NCBI GenBank assembly: GCA_035557635.1
Contig: DATMDR010000022.1
Coordinates: 1-64,000, forward strand
DNA: 64,000 nt
Source: VRUE01 sp035557635
Lineage (GTDB): Bacteria; Actinomycetota; Thermoleophilia; Solirubrobacterales; 70-9
Reading direction: 5' to 3'
The notes under the pieces were generated by a model that was not told where the DNA came from, made no database searches, and saw only the letters and a program-made list of their open reading frames with translations. A program made the position numbers and the translations under genes. Every line of letters starts with the position of its first letter. The stretch's first letter is position 1. Of the stretch, positions 1-8,825 are shown piece after piece.

Positions 1-430
1 AACTCTCCTCGGTCAGCGGCACGGACGAGTGGCTGGTGCTGCCGCCGACGGCGGCGATCGAAGAGGTGACGACGACGCGCTCGGCGCCGGCGTCGAGCGC
101 CGCGCGCAGCACCCGCAGCGTTCCCTCGCGCGCCGGCACGATCAGCTCGTCGGGATCTTTCGGCTGCACCGGCGGGAACGGCGAGGCGACGTGCATGACG
201 TAGTCGCAGCCCCGCGCCGCCTCCTCCCAGCCCTCGTCAGCGGCGAGGTCGGCGGCCAGCACCGTGAGCCTGTCGCCGGCCTCGACCTGGGATGCGACCC
301 TGGCCCGCACCTCCGGCTCCCGCGCGACGTCCCGCACGGTCGTCCGCACCGCATAGCCCTGCCGCAGCAGCTCGACCAGGCACCAGCCGCCGAGATAGCC
401 GGAGCCGCCGGTGACGAGGACCGTACTCAT
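1..430 (-). CDS. NAD(P)-dependent epimerase/reductase (extended SDR), partial
   Basis: The gene starts at ATG 430 on the minus strand and runs off the left edge, so about 143 N-terminal residues are visible. They open with a Rossmann nucleotide-binding motif (VTGGSGYLGGW, residues 6-16). A conserved middle region follows (YVMHVASPF, then VVVTSSIAAVGG), as in dihydroflavonol-4-reductase-like and cinnamoyl-CoA-reductase-like SDRs. The Ser of the catalytic triad is visible; the YxxxK motif lies beyond the window. Substrate cannot be inferred. The gene is divergent from the secreted protein at 526, with a 95 bp shared upstream region. Confidence 0.85.
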   Translation of the reverse strand, partial: MSTVLVTGGSGYLGGWCLVELLRQGYAVRTTVRDVAREPEVRARVASQVEAGDRLTVLAADLAADEGWEEAARGCDYVMHVASPFPPVQPKDPDELIVPAREGTLRVLRAALDAGAERVVVTSSIAAVGGSTSHSSVPLTEES

Positions 431-525
431 CTGCGTCTGCGATCCGTCCAACTCAACCTCCCCGAAAGTGCACGATCTGAGACCCTACGCCTTCGTTCGC
501 AGACGACGAGGCTGAGGGGGAGTTC

Positions 526-2169
526 ATGCGCTGGTCCATTCGCATCCTGCTGACCGTCGCGGCCTGCCTGGCCACACCCGTCGCGGCCCAGGCCGCGACA
601 CCGTTCACCGCCGGATCCGGCGCTGGCCCCACGGTGGCGGTAGGCCCCGACGGGACCGGCCACGTGGTCTGGGTGACGACCGAAGAAAGCGTCAAGGTCG
701 GCTACTGCCGGATCAGTCCCGGAGCGAGCGCCTGCAACCGCACCGAGCTGATCAGCTTCCCCGGCGCCACTGACGCCAACTCGGCTGGCAAGGCCAGGGT
801 CTTCGCGCCCGTCGCCAACAAAGTCGTGATCGTCGCCAGCTGCTGGAACTGCGGCGTCGGCGGCGTCACGGACAGAAACTATCGCTGGCTCTCGGCCGAC
901 AACGGGAGCAGCTTCCCGGCGCCGTCGGAAATCGGCAACGGCTTCCGAACCGAGGGCTTCGGCACCTGGCTGGAGGACGCCGGCATCTTCGTCGCCGCCA
1001 GCGGCTCGCGGGCGAAGGCCGCAACGCCGGGAGGAGAAGGCGTGCAGTACGCGACCGGCGGGACCTTCGTCTTCGGGCCCGAGGTGGTTCGCCTGCCCGG
1101 AACCAACGAGCTGGTGGCGGCGACGAACGACCTCAACGTGGTCAAGTACGGCGTCTTCACCGGCGCACCGCTGACGACGCCGATGATCAATGACCCGACC
1201 AAATGGGAGGTCGACAAGACGCTCGGCGCCGCCGAGGGCGACAACCGCGACACCAGCCTCACCTCTGGCCCCAACGGCGTCACCATGACCTACCTGGAGA
1301 CGCAGTCGAGCCCCGACAGGATCGGCCTGCGGCGCTACGACTCCGGGTCGAACACCTTCGGCGGTCCGGTCTACCTCGACGGCGACGACCCGATCGACGA
1401 GAACGGCCTGCAAGAGCCGGACAGCTTCCAGGACCCGGCGGGACGGATCCATCTCGCCTGGGTCTCGCTCCACGACGGCGGTCGCCTCCGCTACCGAGTC
1501 AGCGACGTTGCCGGCAACAACTTCACCGCCCCGGCCAACCTGGCGGCGTCCGAGGGCTTCCACGAGCCGGAGCTCGGCGCGGGCAGTGACGGCAAAGGCT
1601 TCGCGACCTGGACCCCAGGCTCCACCGGTGCGATCCGCGTCGTGCCACTCGACCCACAGCCAGAGCCGGCGAGCCCGGCCAAACCGGCCAAACCCGACAA
1701 AACGAAACCGAAAGTCACCGGATTCGGCATCGGCGACGACACCCTTCGCCCGGGACAGGGCACTAGCTTCACCTTCAATGCGAGTGAGGCCGGCCTTGCC
1801 GTCCTCACCTTCGAGAAGCAGTTCAGCGGGCTGAAAGGCAAACGCAAAGGCAAAAAAACGTGCCTGCCGCGCAACAAAAAACGCCTGCGCGCGCTGCGCA
1901 AAAAAGCCGACAGCGCGGCCGCCTACCGCAAACTGCTCAAAAAACTGCGCTGCCGCGCCTACAGACGGATCGGCGAGATCCGCCAGAAAGTAAAAGCCGG
2001 CCGCAACACCATCGTCTTCGACGGCCGCATCGCGGGACGCAAACTGACGCCCGGCCAGTACCGCGCGACGCTCGTGGTCACCGACGAGGCCGGCAACGTC
2101 TCACGCACCGAGACGGTGAACTTCAAAGTGATCGCGCCGAAAGCGAAAGCGAAAAAACCGCGCCGCTGA
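526..2169 (+). CDS. Secreted protein with propeller-like N-terminus and basic C-terminal domain
   Basis: A clear signal peptide (residues 1-24, cleavage after AAQA-A) marks this 547 aa protein as exported. Residues 25-380 resemble BNR/sialidase-type propeller repeats (recurring Gly-Pro-Asp-Gly and HLAW-like strands). A Pro/Lys linker follows, then a C-terminal domain (about 395-540) of the type common in Solirubrobacterales secreted proteins: an insert rich in Lys/Arg and two or three Cys, ending in a basic tail. The start is supported by a GAGGGGGAG Shine-Dalgarno just upstream. Lysine is mostly AAA in the C-terminal half, unusual at this GC. No enzymatic motif is seen; a surface or matrix role is a guess. 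Confidence 0.75.
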   Translation: MRWSIRILLTVAACLATPVAAQAATPFTAGSGAGPTVAVGPDGTGHVVWVTTEESVKVGYCRISPGASACNRTELISFPGATDANSAGKARVFAPVANKVVIVASCWNCGVGGVTDRNYRWLSADNGSSFPAPSEIGNGFRTEGFGTWLEDAGIFVAASGSRAKAATPGGEGVQYATGGTFVFGPEVVRLPGTNELVAATNDLNVVKYGVFTGAPLTTPMINDPTKWEVDKTLGAAEGDNRDTSLTSGPNGVTMTYLETQSSPDRIGLRRYDSGSNTFGGPVYLDGDDPIDENGLQEPDSFQDPAGRIHLAWVSLHDGGRLRYRVSDVAGNNFTAPANLAASEGFHEPELGAGSDGKGFATWTPGSTGAIRVVPLDPQPEPASPAKPAKPDKTKPKVTGFGIGDDTLRPGQGTSFTFNASEAGLAVLTFEKQFSGLKGKRKGKKTCLPRNKKRLRALRKKADSAAAYRKLLKKLRCRAYRRIGEIRQKVKAGRNTIVFDGRIAGRKLTPGQYRATLVVTDEAGNVSRTETVNFKVIAPKAKAKKPRR

Positions 2170-2188
2170 GCAGGAGCTTTCGCTCAGC
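2165..2188. terminator. Bidirectional hairpin between convergent genes
   Basis: Arms GCTGAGC (2165-2171) and GCTCAGC (2182-2188) form a 7 bp stem with a 10 nt loop. The stems contain or abut the stop codons of both convergent genes. There is no long T-run, so termination activity is inferred from position. Confidence 0.4.
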
Positions 2189-3215
2189 AAACCACAGTCA
2201 GGTGGAACGCCCTGTTGGCGACCGAGCCGCCCTTGTCGTAGGTCTTCACCCTGACGGCTTTGGCGTTGCTCGCATGCCCGGTTGGCACCGCGAACCCAGG
2301 AGGCTCGCTACCGGGCGTTGAGGTGCCGGTTTCCCCAGGCACAGCGAGATAGGCACAGCCGGTCACGCTCTGGTTGAACTCAACAGTGAAGACGTTGGAG
2401 CTGGGGCCGCTGACGGTGGTGACTCCACTCCCGCGCGCGAGCACACCAGTGGCTCCTACGACCGCCCACAGGCCACTCCCCGCAGGGCCAGGCGGGCCCT
2501 GCGGGCCGGTCGGGCCCTGTTCACCCGGAGAGCCCGGTTCGCCCGGCGGTCCTGGTTCTCCTTGAAGACCCGGTTCGCCCGGGGGACCCTCAGTACCTGG
2601 TTCGCCTGGAGGGCCGGGTTCGCCCGGTAGACCCTGAGCGCCAGTCGGGCCCACTGCACCTGGCGGCCCCTGAGCGCCAGTCGGGCCCGCCTCACCCGGT
2701 GGACCCTGAGAACCGGTCGCTCCCGTCTCACCCGGTGGACCCTGGGCGCCAGTCGGGCCTTGGTCTCCCTGGATGCCCTGCGGGCCCTGGGCACCCGGCG
2801 CGCCGGCCTCACCCGTAACGCCCTGTGGGCCAGCGGGACCTTCCGGCCCAGTGAGGCCTACTGGACCGGTGGGCCCCGTCGAGCCGATCGGTCCGACAGG
2901 ACCGGCGGGACCCTCCGGGCCGGGGTCGCCCCGGTCGCCCTTCTCTCCGGCGCGGCCCTTGACGATCTGGGGGTCCGGCGCGGTCACCACCTGGACAGCT
3001 TGCCCACCCTTCCCACAACGCCTCTTCGTCTGCGCGAAGCGAATGCTGCCCTTGCGAGGCCCTGCTGCCTTGATGCAAACGCTGAGCCTCGTCAGTTGCC
3101 GTTCCTGCGCCAAGGCAGGGCTCGCGAAGCTTGAGAGCGCGACGAAAGAAGTCAGGCACGCCAGGGCGAACACGGGCAGGCCAAAACGAAAATGGGCACA
3201 CATCGGAGCGCTCAT
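2184..3215 (-). CDS. Secreted collagen-like (Gly-X-Y) protein
   Basis: This 343 aa protein has a signal peptide (about residues 1-36, ending in SPALA). A short Cys-containing N-terminal domain follows (to about 85). Then comes an almost uninterrupted collagen-like region of about 180 residues (about 87-267) with Gly every third position and frequent GPTGPQGPPG, GEPG and GAQG units. The last 75 residues form a non-collagenous C-terminal domain with two Cys, probably a trimerisation or capping domain. Bacterial collagen-like proteins are usually cell-surface trimers. The N-terminal domain (VCIKAAGPRKGSIRFA) resembles a module that precedes collagen repeats in other actinobacterial proteins. The ligand is unknown. 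Confidence 0.85.
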   Translation of the reverse strand: MSAPMCAHFRFGLPVFALACLTSFVALSSFASPALAQERQLTRLSVCIKAAGPRKGSIRFAQTKRRCGKGGQAVQVVTAPDPQIVKGRAGEKGDRGDPGPEGPAGPVGPIGSTGPTGPVGLTGPEGPAGPQGVTGEAGAPGAQGPQGIQGDQGPTGAQGPPGETGATGSQGPPGEAGPTGAQGPPGAVGPTGAQGLPGEPGPPGEPGTEGPPGEPGLQGEPGPPGEPGSPGEQGPTGPQGPPGPAGSGLWAVVGATGVLARGSGVTTVSGPSSNVFTVEFNQSVTGCAYLAVPGETGTSTPGSEPPGFAVPTGHASNAKAVRVKTYDKGGSVANRAFHLTVVC

Positions 3216-3256
3216 CGCTCCGAATATTCGAGGCTAAATCGGTTTGACCTTTTGAT

Positions 3257-4792
3257 CTAAGCAACCATCGAGGCCGAAGCGCGCTGGCCGCTGCGGCGTG
3301 TGAACCGGTAATCGTCGAGGTCGAAGTGGGCGCTGTGCCAGGCGACCTCGAGCGTGGTCGCCGAACGGAACGGCGCGTCGCCGTGTGAGTCGAAGTAGTA
3401 GCTGTTCGCCGTCGAGCAGCTGTTGCGGAAGAAGACCTGGCGGTCGCGCCGGGACAGCATCGTCTCGAAGTAGCGCCGGTTCGCCTCACGGGTGACCTCA
3501 ACCGAGGTCGAGTCGGTGCTGCGCGCGCGCTGCAGGCAGCGCACGATGTGCCGCGCCTGGTTCTCAATCAGGGTGAAGTAGCTGGCGCCGTTGTAACCGT
3601 AGGGCCCGAGAATCAGGAACAGATTGGGGAAGCCGGGCACGCTCACTCCCTCGTAGGCCTGGAACCGGTTCGCCTCCCACCACTCCGCGAGGTCGACCCC
3701 GTCGCTTCCCCGCACGGAGAACGCCGGCAGATTGCCCTTGTCGAACACCTGGAAGCCGGTGGCGAGGATCAGCACGTCGAACTCGTGCTCGGTGCCGTCC
3801 GCGGTGCGAACGCCGGTGGCGACGATCTCCTCGACCGGAGTCGTCTCCAGCTGGACGTTGGGACGGTTGAACGTGCGCAGGTACTCGTTCGAGAAGCTCG
3901 GGCGCTTGCAGCCGAGCCCGTAGCGCGGGGTCAGCTTCTCCCGCACCGCCGGATCGCGTACCTGGCGGCGCAGATGCCTGTGCCCGATGCGTTCCGCCGC
4001 CGTGGCGACAGGCACCACACCGTGGAAGTGCGCCGGCAGCGGGAAGTTGAGCTCGACGTAGGTCTGGCTCAGGGCGCGCGCCGCGGCCTGAGCGCCCGGG
4101 ACGCGGCGGAGCAGCCCGCGCACGCGCGGCCCGATCCGACCATCGGGCTTGGGCAGGCACCAGATCGGCGTGCGCTGCAGCACGGTCAGCTTCTCGACCT
4201 CGGGTGCGATCGAAGGAATCACCTGGACGGCGGAGGCGCCGGTGCCGATGATCGCCACCCTGCGCCCACGCAGGTCCTGCTCGTGATCCCAACGCGCGGT
4301 GTGCATGACCGAGCCGGCAAAGGTCTCCAGACCGGGGATCTCGGGTGGCTTCGGCTGGGTGAAGACGCCGGTTGCGCCGACCAGGAATCGCGCCGTGACA
4401 ACCGGCCCGTCGGTGGTCTCCAGGCGCCAGAGGTGGTGCTCGTCGTCGAAGCTAACCCCGGAGACTTTCGTGTTGAGACGAATCCGGGAGCGCAGGCCGT
4501 AGGCGTCGACGCAGTGCTCGGCGTAGGCCTTCAGCTCCTCACCGGGCGCGTAGACGCGCGACCAGTCGCTGCGCTGCTCGAAGGAGAACTGGTAGCTGAA
4601 CGAGGGGATGTCGACACCGATACCGGGGTACGTGTTCCAGTGCCACGCCCCGCCAACACCGTCGCCCGCCTCGAGCACGACCCAGTCCCTGATCCCGGCC
4701 TGGTCGAGCTTGATCGCCGTGCCGATGCCAGAGAACCCGGCCCCGATCACCGCGACCTCGTGGTCCGGCTGGATGTCGTTGGGGACGGTCAT
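3257..4792 (-). CDS. Flavin-containing monooxygenase, Baeyer-Villiger type
   Basis: The 511 aa protein has two Rossmann motifs (FAD: GAGFSG, residues 17-22; NADPH: GTGASA, about 183-188). Between them is the Baeyer-Villiger fingerprint FxGxxxHxxxW (residues 158-168). This identifies an FAD- and NADPH-dependent monooxygenase of the type that converts ketones to esters or lactones; the substrate is unknown. Its ATG overlaps the stop of the upstream carbonic anhydrase by 4 bp (ATGA), so the two are translationally coupled. Full length for the family. Confidence 0.9.
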   Translation of the reverse strand: MTVPNDIQPDHEVAVIGAGFSGIGTAIKLDQAGIRDWVVLEAGDGVGGAWHWNTYPGIGVDIPSFSYQFSFEQRSDWSRVYAPGEELKAYAEHCVDAYGLRSRIRLNTKVSGVSFDDEHHLWRLETTDGPVVTARFLVGATGVFTQPKPPEIPGLETFAGSVMHTARWDHEQDLRGRRVAIIGTGASAVQVIPSIAPEVEKLTVLQRTPIWCLPKPDGRIGPRVRGLLRRVPGAQAAARALSQTYVELNFPLPAHFHGVVPVATAAERIGHRHLRRQVRDPAVREKLTPRYGLGCKRPSFSNEYLRTFNRPNVQLETTPVEEIVATGVRTADGTEHEFDVLILATGFQVFDKGNLPAFSVRGSDGVDLAEWWEANRFQAYEGVSVPGFPNLFLILGPYGYNGASYFTLIENQARHIVRCLQRARSTDSTSVEVTREANRRYFETMLSRRDRQVFFRNSCSTANSYYFDSHGDAPFRSATTLEVAWHSAHFDLDDYRFTRRSGQRASASMVA

Positions 4793-5286
4793 GGCATGTG
4801 GACCTCGCGCAGTCTCCCTGTCTCGACCTCGTAGACGAGGCCCCTGACGCTACCGGTGCGAGGGACGAACGGGCTCGACCTGATCCGCTCGACGCCGTTG
4901 CACAAGGACTGCTCGAGGTCCGGAAACGTGTGGGCACCCCATCGCGGCCGCTCGCCCGTCTCGATCTCGAGCTCCGCTGCGAACTCCTCGTCGGTGAAGG
5001 TGAGCAGGCCACAGCCCGTGTGCTGGATCAGGGCGATCTCCCCCGTGCCCAGCTTCCGCTGTGAGATCGAGAGCGAGCGGATCGTGTCCTCGGTGACGAC
5101 GCCGCCGGCGTTGCGGATCACGTGCGCGTCGCCGGCGCGCAACCCGAGCAGGCGATAGGGGTCGATGCGGGCGTCCATGCAGGTGACTACGGCCACCTTC
5201 CTGGCTGGCGCCGACGGCAGCCGGCCGTCGTCGAATCCCTTGGCATGGGCCTCCGCGTTGCCGAGCAGCTCGTCGATCTGGCTCAT
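4789..5286 (-). CDS. Beta-class carbonic anhydrase
   Basis: A 165 aa cytosolic enzyme for reversible CO2 hydration. The zinc ligands are visible: Cys36 in the CMDARID motif (with the Asp38-Arg40 dyad) and His89-x2-Cys92 in HTGCG. Its length fits the short Rv1284-like subgroup. An in-frame start 21 bp upstream also exists, but the ATG at 5286 has a GGTG/GAAG ribosome site at good distance and gives the usual N-terminus. It is first in an operon with the monooxygenase, with a 4 bp overlap. Confidence 0.9.
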   Translation of the reverse strand: MSQIDELLGNAEAHAKGFDDGRLPSAPARKVAVVTCMDARIDPYRLLGLRAGDAHVIRNAGGVVTEDTIRSLSISQRKLGTGEIALIQHTGCGLLTFTDEEFAAELEIETGERPRWGAHTFPDLEQSLCNGVERIRSSPFVPRTGSVRGLVYEVETGRLREVHMP

Positions 5287-5343
5287 CGCTTCACCACCCT
5301 GCTGCACTTTCCCGGCCTATGGCCCGGGTAAATGCAGAACGGT

Positions 5344-5982
5344 TCATCGGGCCTCGGGCGTCATCAGCGCAACTGGAATCGCAAGACCGGCGGAGCGGCG
5401 CAGGGTGGCGATGCGACGGCCCGGCTGGACGGCGTCGCGAACCTCGCTGACGCGATCGCCCAGGCCGGCGACGGTGGAGTCCAGGTCCGGCGCGACGAAG
5501 GCGAGGCCCCAGAAGAAGGCGGGACGATCGGTGCCGCCGCCGCGCTCGATCGCCTCCTGCGGCTCCTGCACGACCTCGAGGATGACCGCGCCGAGGCGGA
5601 AGAACGCCTGCCGCGGAGCGCCCGCCGGCGTCGGCTCCTCGCGGATGCGACGCAGGTCGAGACCGGCCCCCTGAAGCGTCGAGACGGTGCGATCGAGATC
5701 AGGCGTGATCGCGACGACGTGGTCAAGCGCGGTGATGCCGTTGGGGTGCAAGGGAGGCTCGTCGGGCGGCGAGCGATCGGACCGGGCCGTCGACAACCCA
5801 TCCAGCTCGGTGGTTCGAAGGTCGCGCAGCGACCAGCCGGTCAGTCCCCTGCCCGCAGCTGGGCCCGCAAGCCGAATCCGCACGTCCCCGACAACGCAGG
5901 TGTCGCCGTCGAGCTCGAACCCGATCGCCGTCCATGCGCTCGGCATGTCCGCAACCGCCAGCTCGTCGAGCGTCGGAGCCAC
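5344..5982 (-). CDS. Glyoxalase-like (VOC superfamily) domain protein
   Basis: The 212 aa protein has a vicinal-oxygen-chelate-type central region (ALDHVVAITPDL, then GAVILEVVQ) with the His and Glu positions of a metal site. The N-terminal 80 residues are a degenerate second half. Such proteins are annotated as glyoxalase-like; the reaction is not predictable. It lies 57 bp downstream of the carbonic anhydrase start and is transcribed in the same direction, but not overlapping it. Confidence 0.65.
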   Translation of the reverse strand: MAPTLDELAVADMPSAWTAIGFELDGDTCVVGDVRIRLAGPAAGRGLTGWSLRDLRTTELDGLSTARSDRSPPDEPPLHPNGITALDHVVAITPDLDRTVSTLQGAGLDLRRIREEPTPAGAPRQAFFRLGAVILEVVQEPQEAIERGGGTDRPAFFWGLAFVAPDLDSTVAGLGDRVSEVRDAVQPGRRIATLRRSAGLAIPVALMTPEAR

Positions 5983-6019
5983 GCGGGAAAGTTAGCCGGG
6001 GCTCGGGTGGGCTGCTCGG

Positions 6020-6625
6020 CTAACGCGCCGCGGCGCGGCGTTTCGCTCCTGCACGGGCCCGTGTGGGTCGTTTCGCAGCTGACCGTTTGCGAGAGCTCGA
6101 CGGGGCCTTTCGTTGGGAGCTCGGAACCTCCTCGGCCACGACGGCGCGGGTCAGCGACTTGATCTGGCCCTCGAGGAACTTGGCCATCCGTTCCTCGTCG
6201 CGACGGATCCCCTTCGCGAGTTTTGCCGTCTCGCGGTCGCCGACTTTCTCGGCGAGGGTCTCGATCGCCAGGTAGGTGGCGATCTCCTCGTGCTCGTTGA
6301 AGTACTCGGTCTTGGCGTTCTTCAGCATCTTCTCCTGCTCGCCGCTGCCGCGGACCATGTGCATCGGTCCCTTTGCGGCAGCCATCGCCTTCCCAACCAC
6401 GGTTTGGGTCAGCTGCCCACCCCCGCCGAGTTTCTTGATCCGGCGCTCGACACCCCTGGCATGGGCCTTCGTCTCTTTGAGATGGGCTTTCAGCCGCTTC
6501 TTATACGGCGTCTTGGTGGTCATCGCGATGTGCGCCTGGAGGCTGGTCTCCAGTTCCTTCTCCTTGCCGTAGGCCTCGCTCAGGTACTGGACCAGCTTCG
6601 CGTCCCGCTCGTTCAAATCCGCCAT
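6020..6625 (-). CDS. Ferritin-like DUF892/YciE-type stress protein
   Basis: About 201 aa from ATG 6625, chosen because an AAAGGGAG ribosome site precedes it; a longer frame to 6697 has none. It is a long-helix protein (YLSEAYGKEKELE, KTEYFNEHEEIATYLAIETLAEKVGD) typical of DUF892 ferritin-like proteins, with paired Glu/His positions able to hold a di-iron site. The last about 40 residues are an Arg/Lys/Ala-rich tail, suggesting nucleic-acid contact. Members are often induced by stress; no direct evidence here. Confidence 0.75.
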   Translation of the reverse strand: MADLNERDAKLVQYLSEAYGKEKELETSLQAHIAMTTKTPYKKRLKAHLKETKAHARGVERRIKKLGGGGQLTQTVVGKAMAAAKGPMHMVRGSGEQEKMLKNAKTEYFNEHEEIATYLAIETLAEKVGDRETAKLAKGIRRDEERMAKFLEGQIKSLTRAVVAEEVPSSQRKAPSSSRKRSAAKRPTRARAGAKRRAAAR

Positions 6626-6756
6626 GGGCGCTCCCTTTCTCGTTCGCTCGGTCCCGCCTCGCCTTACCCCGCGGAGAGGGGCCGAAACGCTCGGCAACCG
6701 CGCCTCGCTGCGACCTCGCTCGCTTAGGGCGGCGCCGCGCCGGGTAGGCGACTCCC

Positions 6757-7215
6757 ATGACCGGGAAAGCGGACTTCACAGAGCAAGAGTGGGAGACGGT
6801 CCTGGAGGGCCCGACGAGCGCCGGCCTGATCGTCTCGACGGCACAGCGCGGGGGCTCGTTCCGCGAGTCCTTCTCGCTGGCGAAGGCCTACACCGAGGCG
6901 CGAAGCGCCACCGGCGCCTCCGGCCTGATGGACGAGATCGCCCAGGCCAAGCCGAAGGTCGACCGGGCACGGCACGGCTCGGCCGAGGAGCTGAAGGAAC
7001 ACCATCTGGGCATCCTCCGGCAGGCGGTCGCGCTGCTCGAGGCGAAGGCGACATCCGAGGAGCTCGAGGAATACAGGCGCTTCACGCTCAGCCTCGCGGA
7101 GCGGGTCGCGAACGCCAAGGAGGAGGGCGACCAGCCGGTCAGCGACGCCGAGCGGGCCGTGATCGACGAGATCTCCGCGGTGCTCGGCGAGGGCCCCGAA
7201 CAGCTCGGCGGCTGA
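6757..7215 (+). CDS. Conserved hypothetical helical protein
   Basis: A 152 aa acidic, largely helical cytosolic protein without signal or membrane segment. It begins FTEQEWETVLEGPTSAG and contains a long charged central helix. I do not assign a family; the pattern resembles actinobacterial proteins encoded near stress genes. It is convergent with polyphosphate kinase 2, 6 bp apart, and divergent from the ferritin-like gene. Confidence 0.65.
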   Translation: MTGKADFTEQEWETVLEGPTSAGLIVSTAQRGGSFRESFSLAKAYTEARSATGASGLMDEIAQAKPKVDRARHGSAEELKEHHLGILRQAVALLEAKATSEELEEYRRFTLSLAERVANAKEEGDQPVSDAERAVIDEISAVLGEGPEQLGG

Positions 7216-7221
7216 GCCGCT

Positions 7222-8028
7222 CTACTCGACGACGTAGCGCGTCGGCACGAAGGTCTGCGTGTCGACCGGCGGCCGTACGTAGGCGCGCTCCTGACGAGGC
7301 GGCAGCTCGATCTTCTCCGCCGGCACCTGCTCGTAGGGAATTCGTTCGAGCAGGTGGCTGATCAGATTGAGGCGGGCGGTGCGCTTGTCGTCGGCCTCGA
7401 CCACGAACCAGGGCGAGTCCTTGGTGTCGGTGTAGGCGAACATCTCGTCCTTGGCCTCGGCGTAATCGACCCAGCGCGCCCGCGCCTCGAGGTCCATCGG
7501 GCTCAGCTTCCACTGCTTGGCCGGGTCTTCGATCCGGGCCTTGAAGCGGCGCTCCTGCTCCTCGTCGGAGATCGAGAGCCAGTACTTGATCAGGATCAAT
7601 CCCGAGCGCATCAGGATCCGCTCGAAGCTCGGGGTCGCGCGCATGAACTCCTGGTACTCGGCCTCGGTGCAGAAGCCCATGACCCGCTCGACGCCGGCGC
7701 GGTTGTACCAGCTGCGGTCGAAGAGGACCATCTCGCCGGCCGCCGGCAAATGCGCGACGTAGCGCTGGAAGTACCACTGGGTCTTCTCCCGCTCGGTCGG
7801 CGTGCCGAGGGCGACGGTCCGCACCACGCGCGGGTTCGTCTTCTCGGCGATCCGCTTGATCACCCCGCCCTTGCCGGCGGTGTCGCGGCCCTCGAAGAGG
7901 ACGGCGACCCGCAGCCCGGCGTGGACCACCCATTCCTGCAGCCGCACCAGCTCTTCCTGCAGATGCGCAAGCTCCTTCTCGTACTCCTTCTTGGTCAGCA
8001 CCTTGGGACTGTCGCCGGAGCTCGCCAT
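7222..8028 (-). CDS. ppk2: Polyphosphate kinase 2
   Basis: The 268 aa protein carries Walker A GRDTAGKGG (residues 47-55) and Walker B with lid residues FDRSWYNRAGVE, the signature of PPK2 enzymes. These transfer phosphate between polyphosphate and ADP or GDP. Length fits class I single-domain PPK2. All catalytic Asp and Arg positions that I can recognise are kept. It is monocistronic or co-transcribed with the upstream fusion gene, 20 bp away. Confidence 0.93.
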   Translation of the reverse strand: MASSGDSPKVLTKKEYEKELAHLQEELVRLQEWVVHAGLRVAVLFEGRDTAGKGGVIKRIAEKTNPRVVRTVALGTPTEREKTQWYFQRYVAHLPAAGEMVLFDRSWYNRAGVERVMGFCTEAEYQEFMRATPSFERILMRSGLILIKYWLSISDEEQERRFKARIEDPAKQWKLSPMDLEARARWVDYAEAKDEMFAYTDTKDSPWFVVEADDKRTARLNLISHLLERIPYEQVPAEKIELPPRQERAYVRPPVDTQTFVPTRYVVE

Positions 8029-8048
8029 CGCCTCTTCAGCCTAAGCCG

Positions 8049-8825
8049 TCAGGGCTTTTCGAGAAGCTCGTCGAGCGTCTTGCCGCTGAGCGCCGATCGC
8101 GGCTCTTCGGCGACCAGGTCCGAGCCCGGCCGGGCCTCGTCATCGCGCCGCTTGATCAGTAGCCACTGGGGCTTCTCGCCGGGCCGGGTGCGCTGCAGGG
8201 CGAAGCCGCCGTGCAGCTTCTCTCCGTGGAGGACGAAGACGGCGTGGCCGCGCTCAAGCGCCTCCGGCCAGGCGACGCGGCCGCCCTGCTCGTAGTGGCC
8301 GCGATCCCAGACGATCACCCCGCCCTCCCCGCTCTTCCCCTCGAAGTCGTTGTGGGCGATCGAGTGGTCGCCGACCTCCACCGCGAGGCGCTTGACGGCG
8401 GGATCCAGCGAAGGGCCCTTCGGAACCGCCCAGGAGCGCATCACCCCGCCGACCTCCAGACGCAGGTCGAAGTGACGGGCAGTGGCGGCGTGCTCCTGTA
8501 CGACGAAGGCGCCGGCGCTGACGCCGCGGATCGCGAACTGCTCGTGGCCCTCGACCTTGACCTGCTCGACCGCCACCTCGGCTACCCGCGCAGCCCGCGG
8601 CCCCTCGCGCAGGAACTCCACCAGGCCCTCGACCGCCTGCTCGGGCCCCTCGGCGTGCACGAGCACGCTGCCGTCCTCCTGGTTTCGCACCCAGCCCATG
8701 ACTCCGAGCCGGGGCGCCCGGCGCACGGTTGCGTCTCGGAACCCGACCGCCTGCACATCCCCGCGTACGACCGCGCGCACCGCCGTGGCGCCAGGTTCTG
8801 CCCGCTCAGTCGAAAGCAATGGCAT
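8049..8825 (-). CDS. Acylphosphatase fused to LigD-type 3'-phosphoesterase domain
   Basis: Two domains are visible in 258 aa. Residues 15-100 are an acylphosphatase with the phosphate loop GDVQAVGFR (catalytic Arg30) and GWVRN (catalytic Asn48). Residues 105-258 match the phosphoesterase domain of bacterial DNA ligase D: His112, His118, Asp120, Arg122 and His154 keep the spacing of the metal and catalytic residues of Pseudomonas LigD (H42, H48, D50, R52, H84). LigD-PE trims 3'-phosphates and ribonucleotides at break ends. No Ku, ligase or polymerase gene is nearby. The fusion is uninterrupted, with a 5-residue linker. Confidence 0.85.
   Translation of the reverse strand: MPLLSTERAEPGATAVRAVVRGDVQAVGFRDATVRRAPRLGVMGWVRNQEDGSVLVHAEGPEQAVEGLVEFLREGPRAARVAEVAVEQVKVEGHEQFAIRGVSAGAFVVQEHAATARHFDLRLEVGGVMRSWAVPKGPSLDPAVKRLAVEVGDHSIAHNDFEGKSGEGGVIVWDRGHYEQGGRVAWPEALERGHAVFVLHGEKLHGGFALQRTRPGEKPQWLLIKRRDDEARPGSDLVAEEPRSALSGKTLDELLEKP

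Noticed and set aside
2400..3000. Regular repeats suggesting a CRISPR array
   Set aside because: The repeats are the 9 bp Gly-X-Y codon periodicity of the collagen-like gene, with no constant repeat plus unique spacers.
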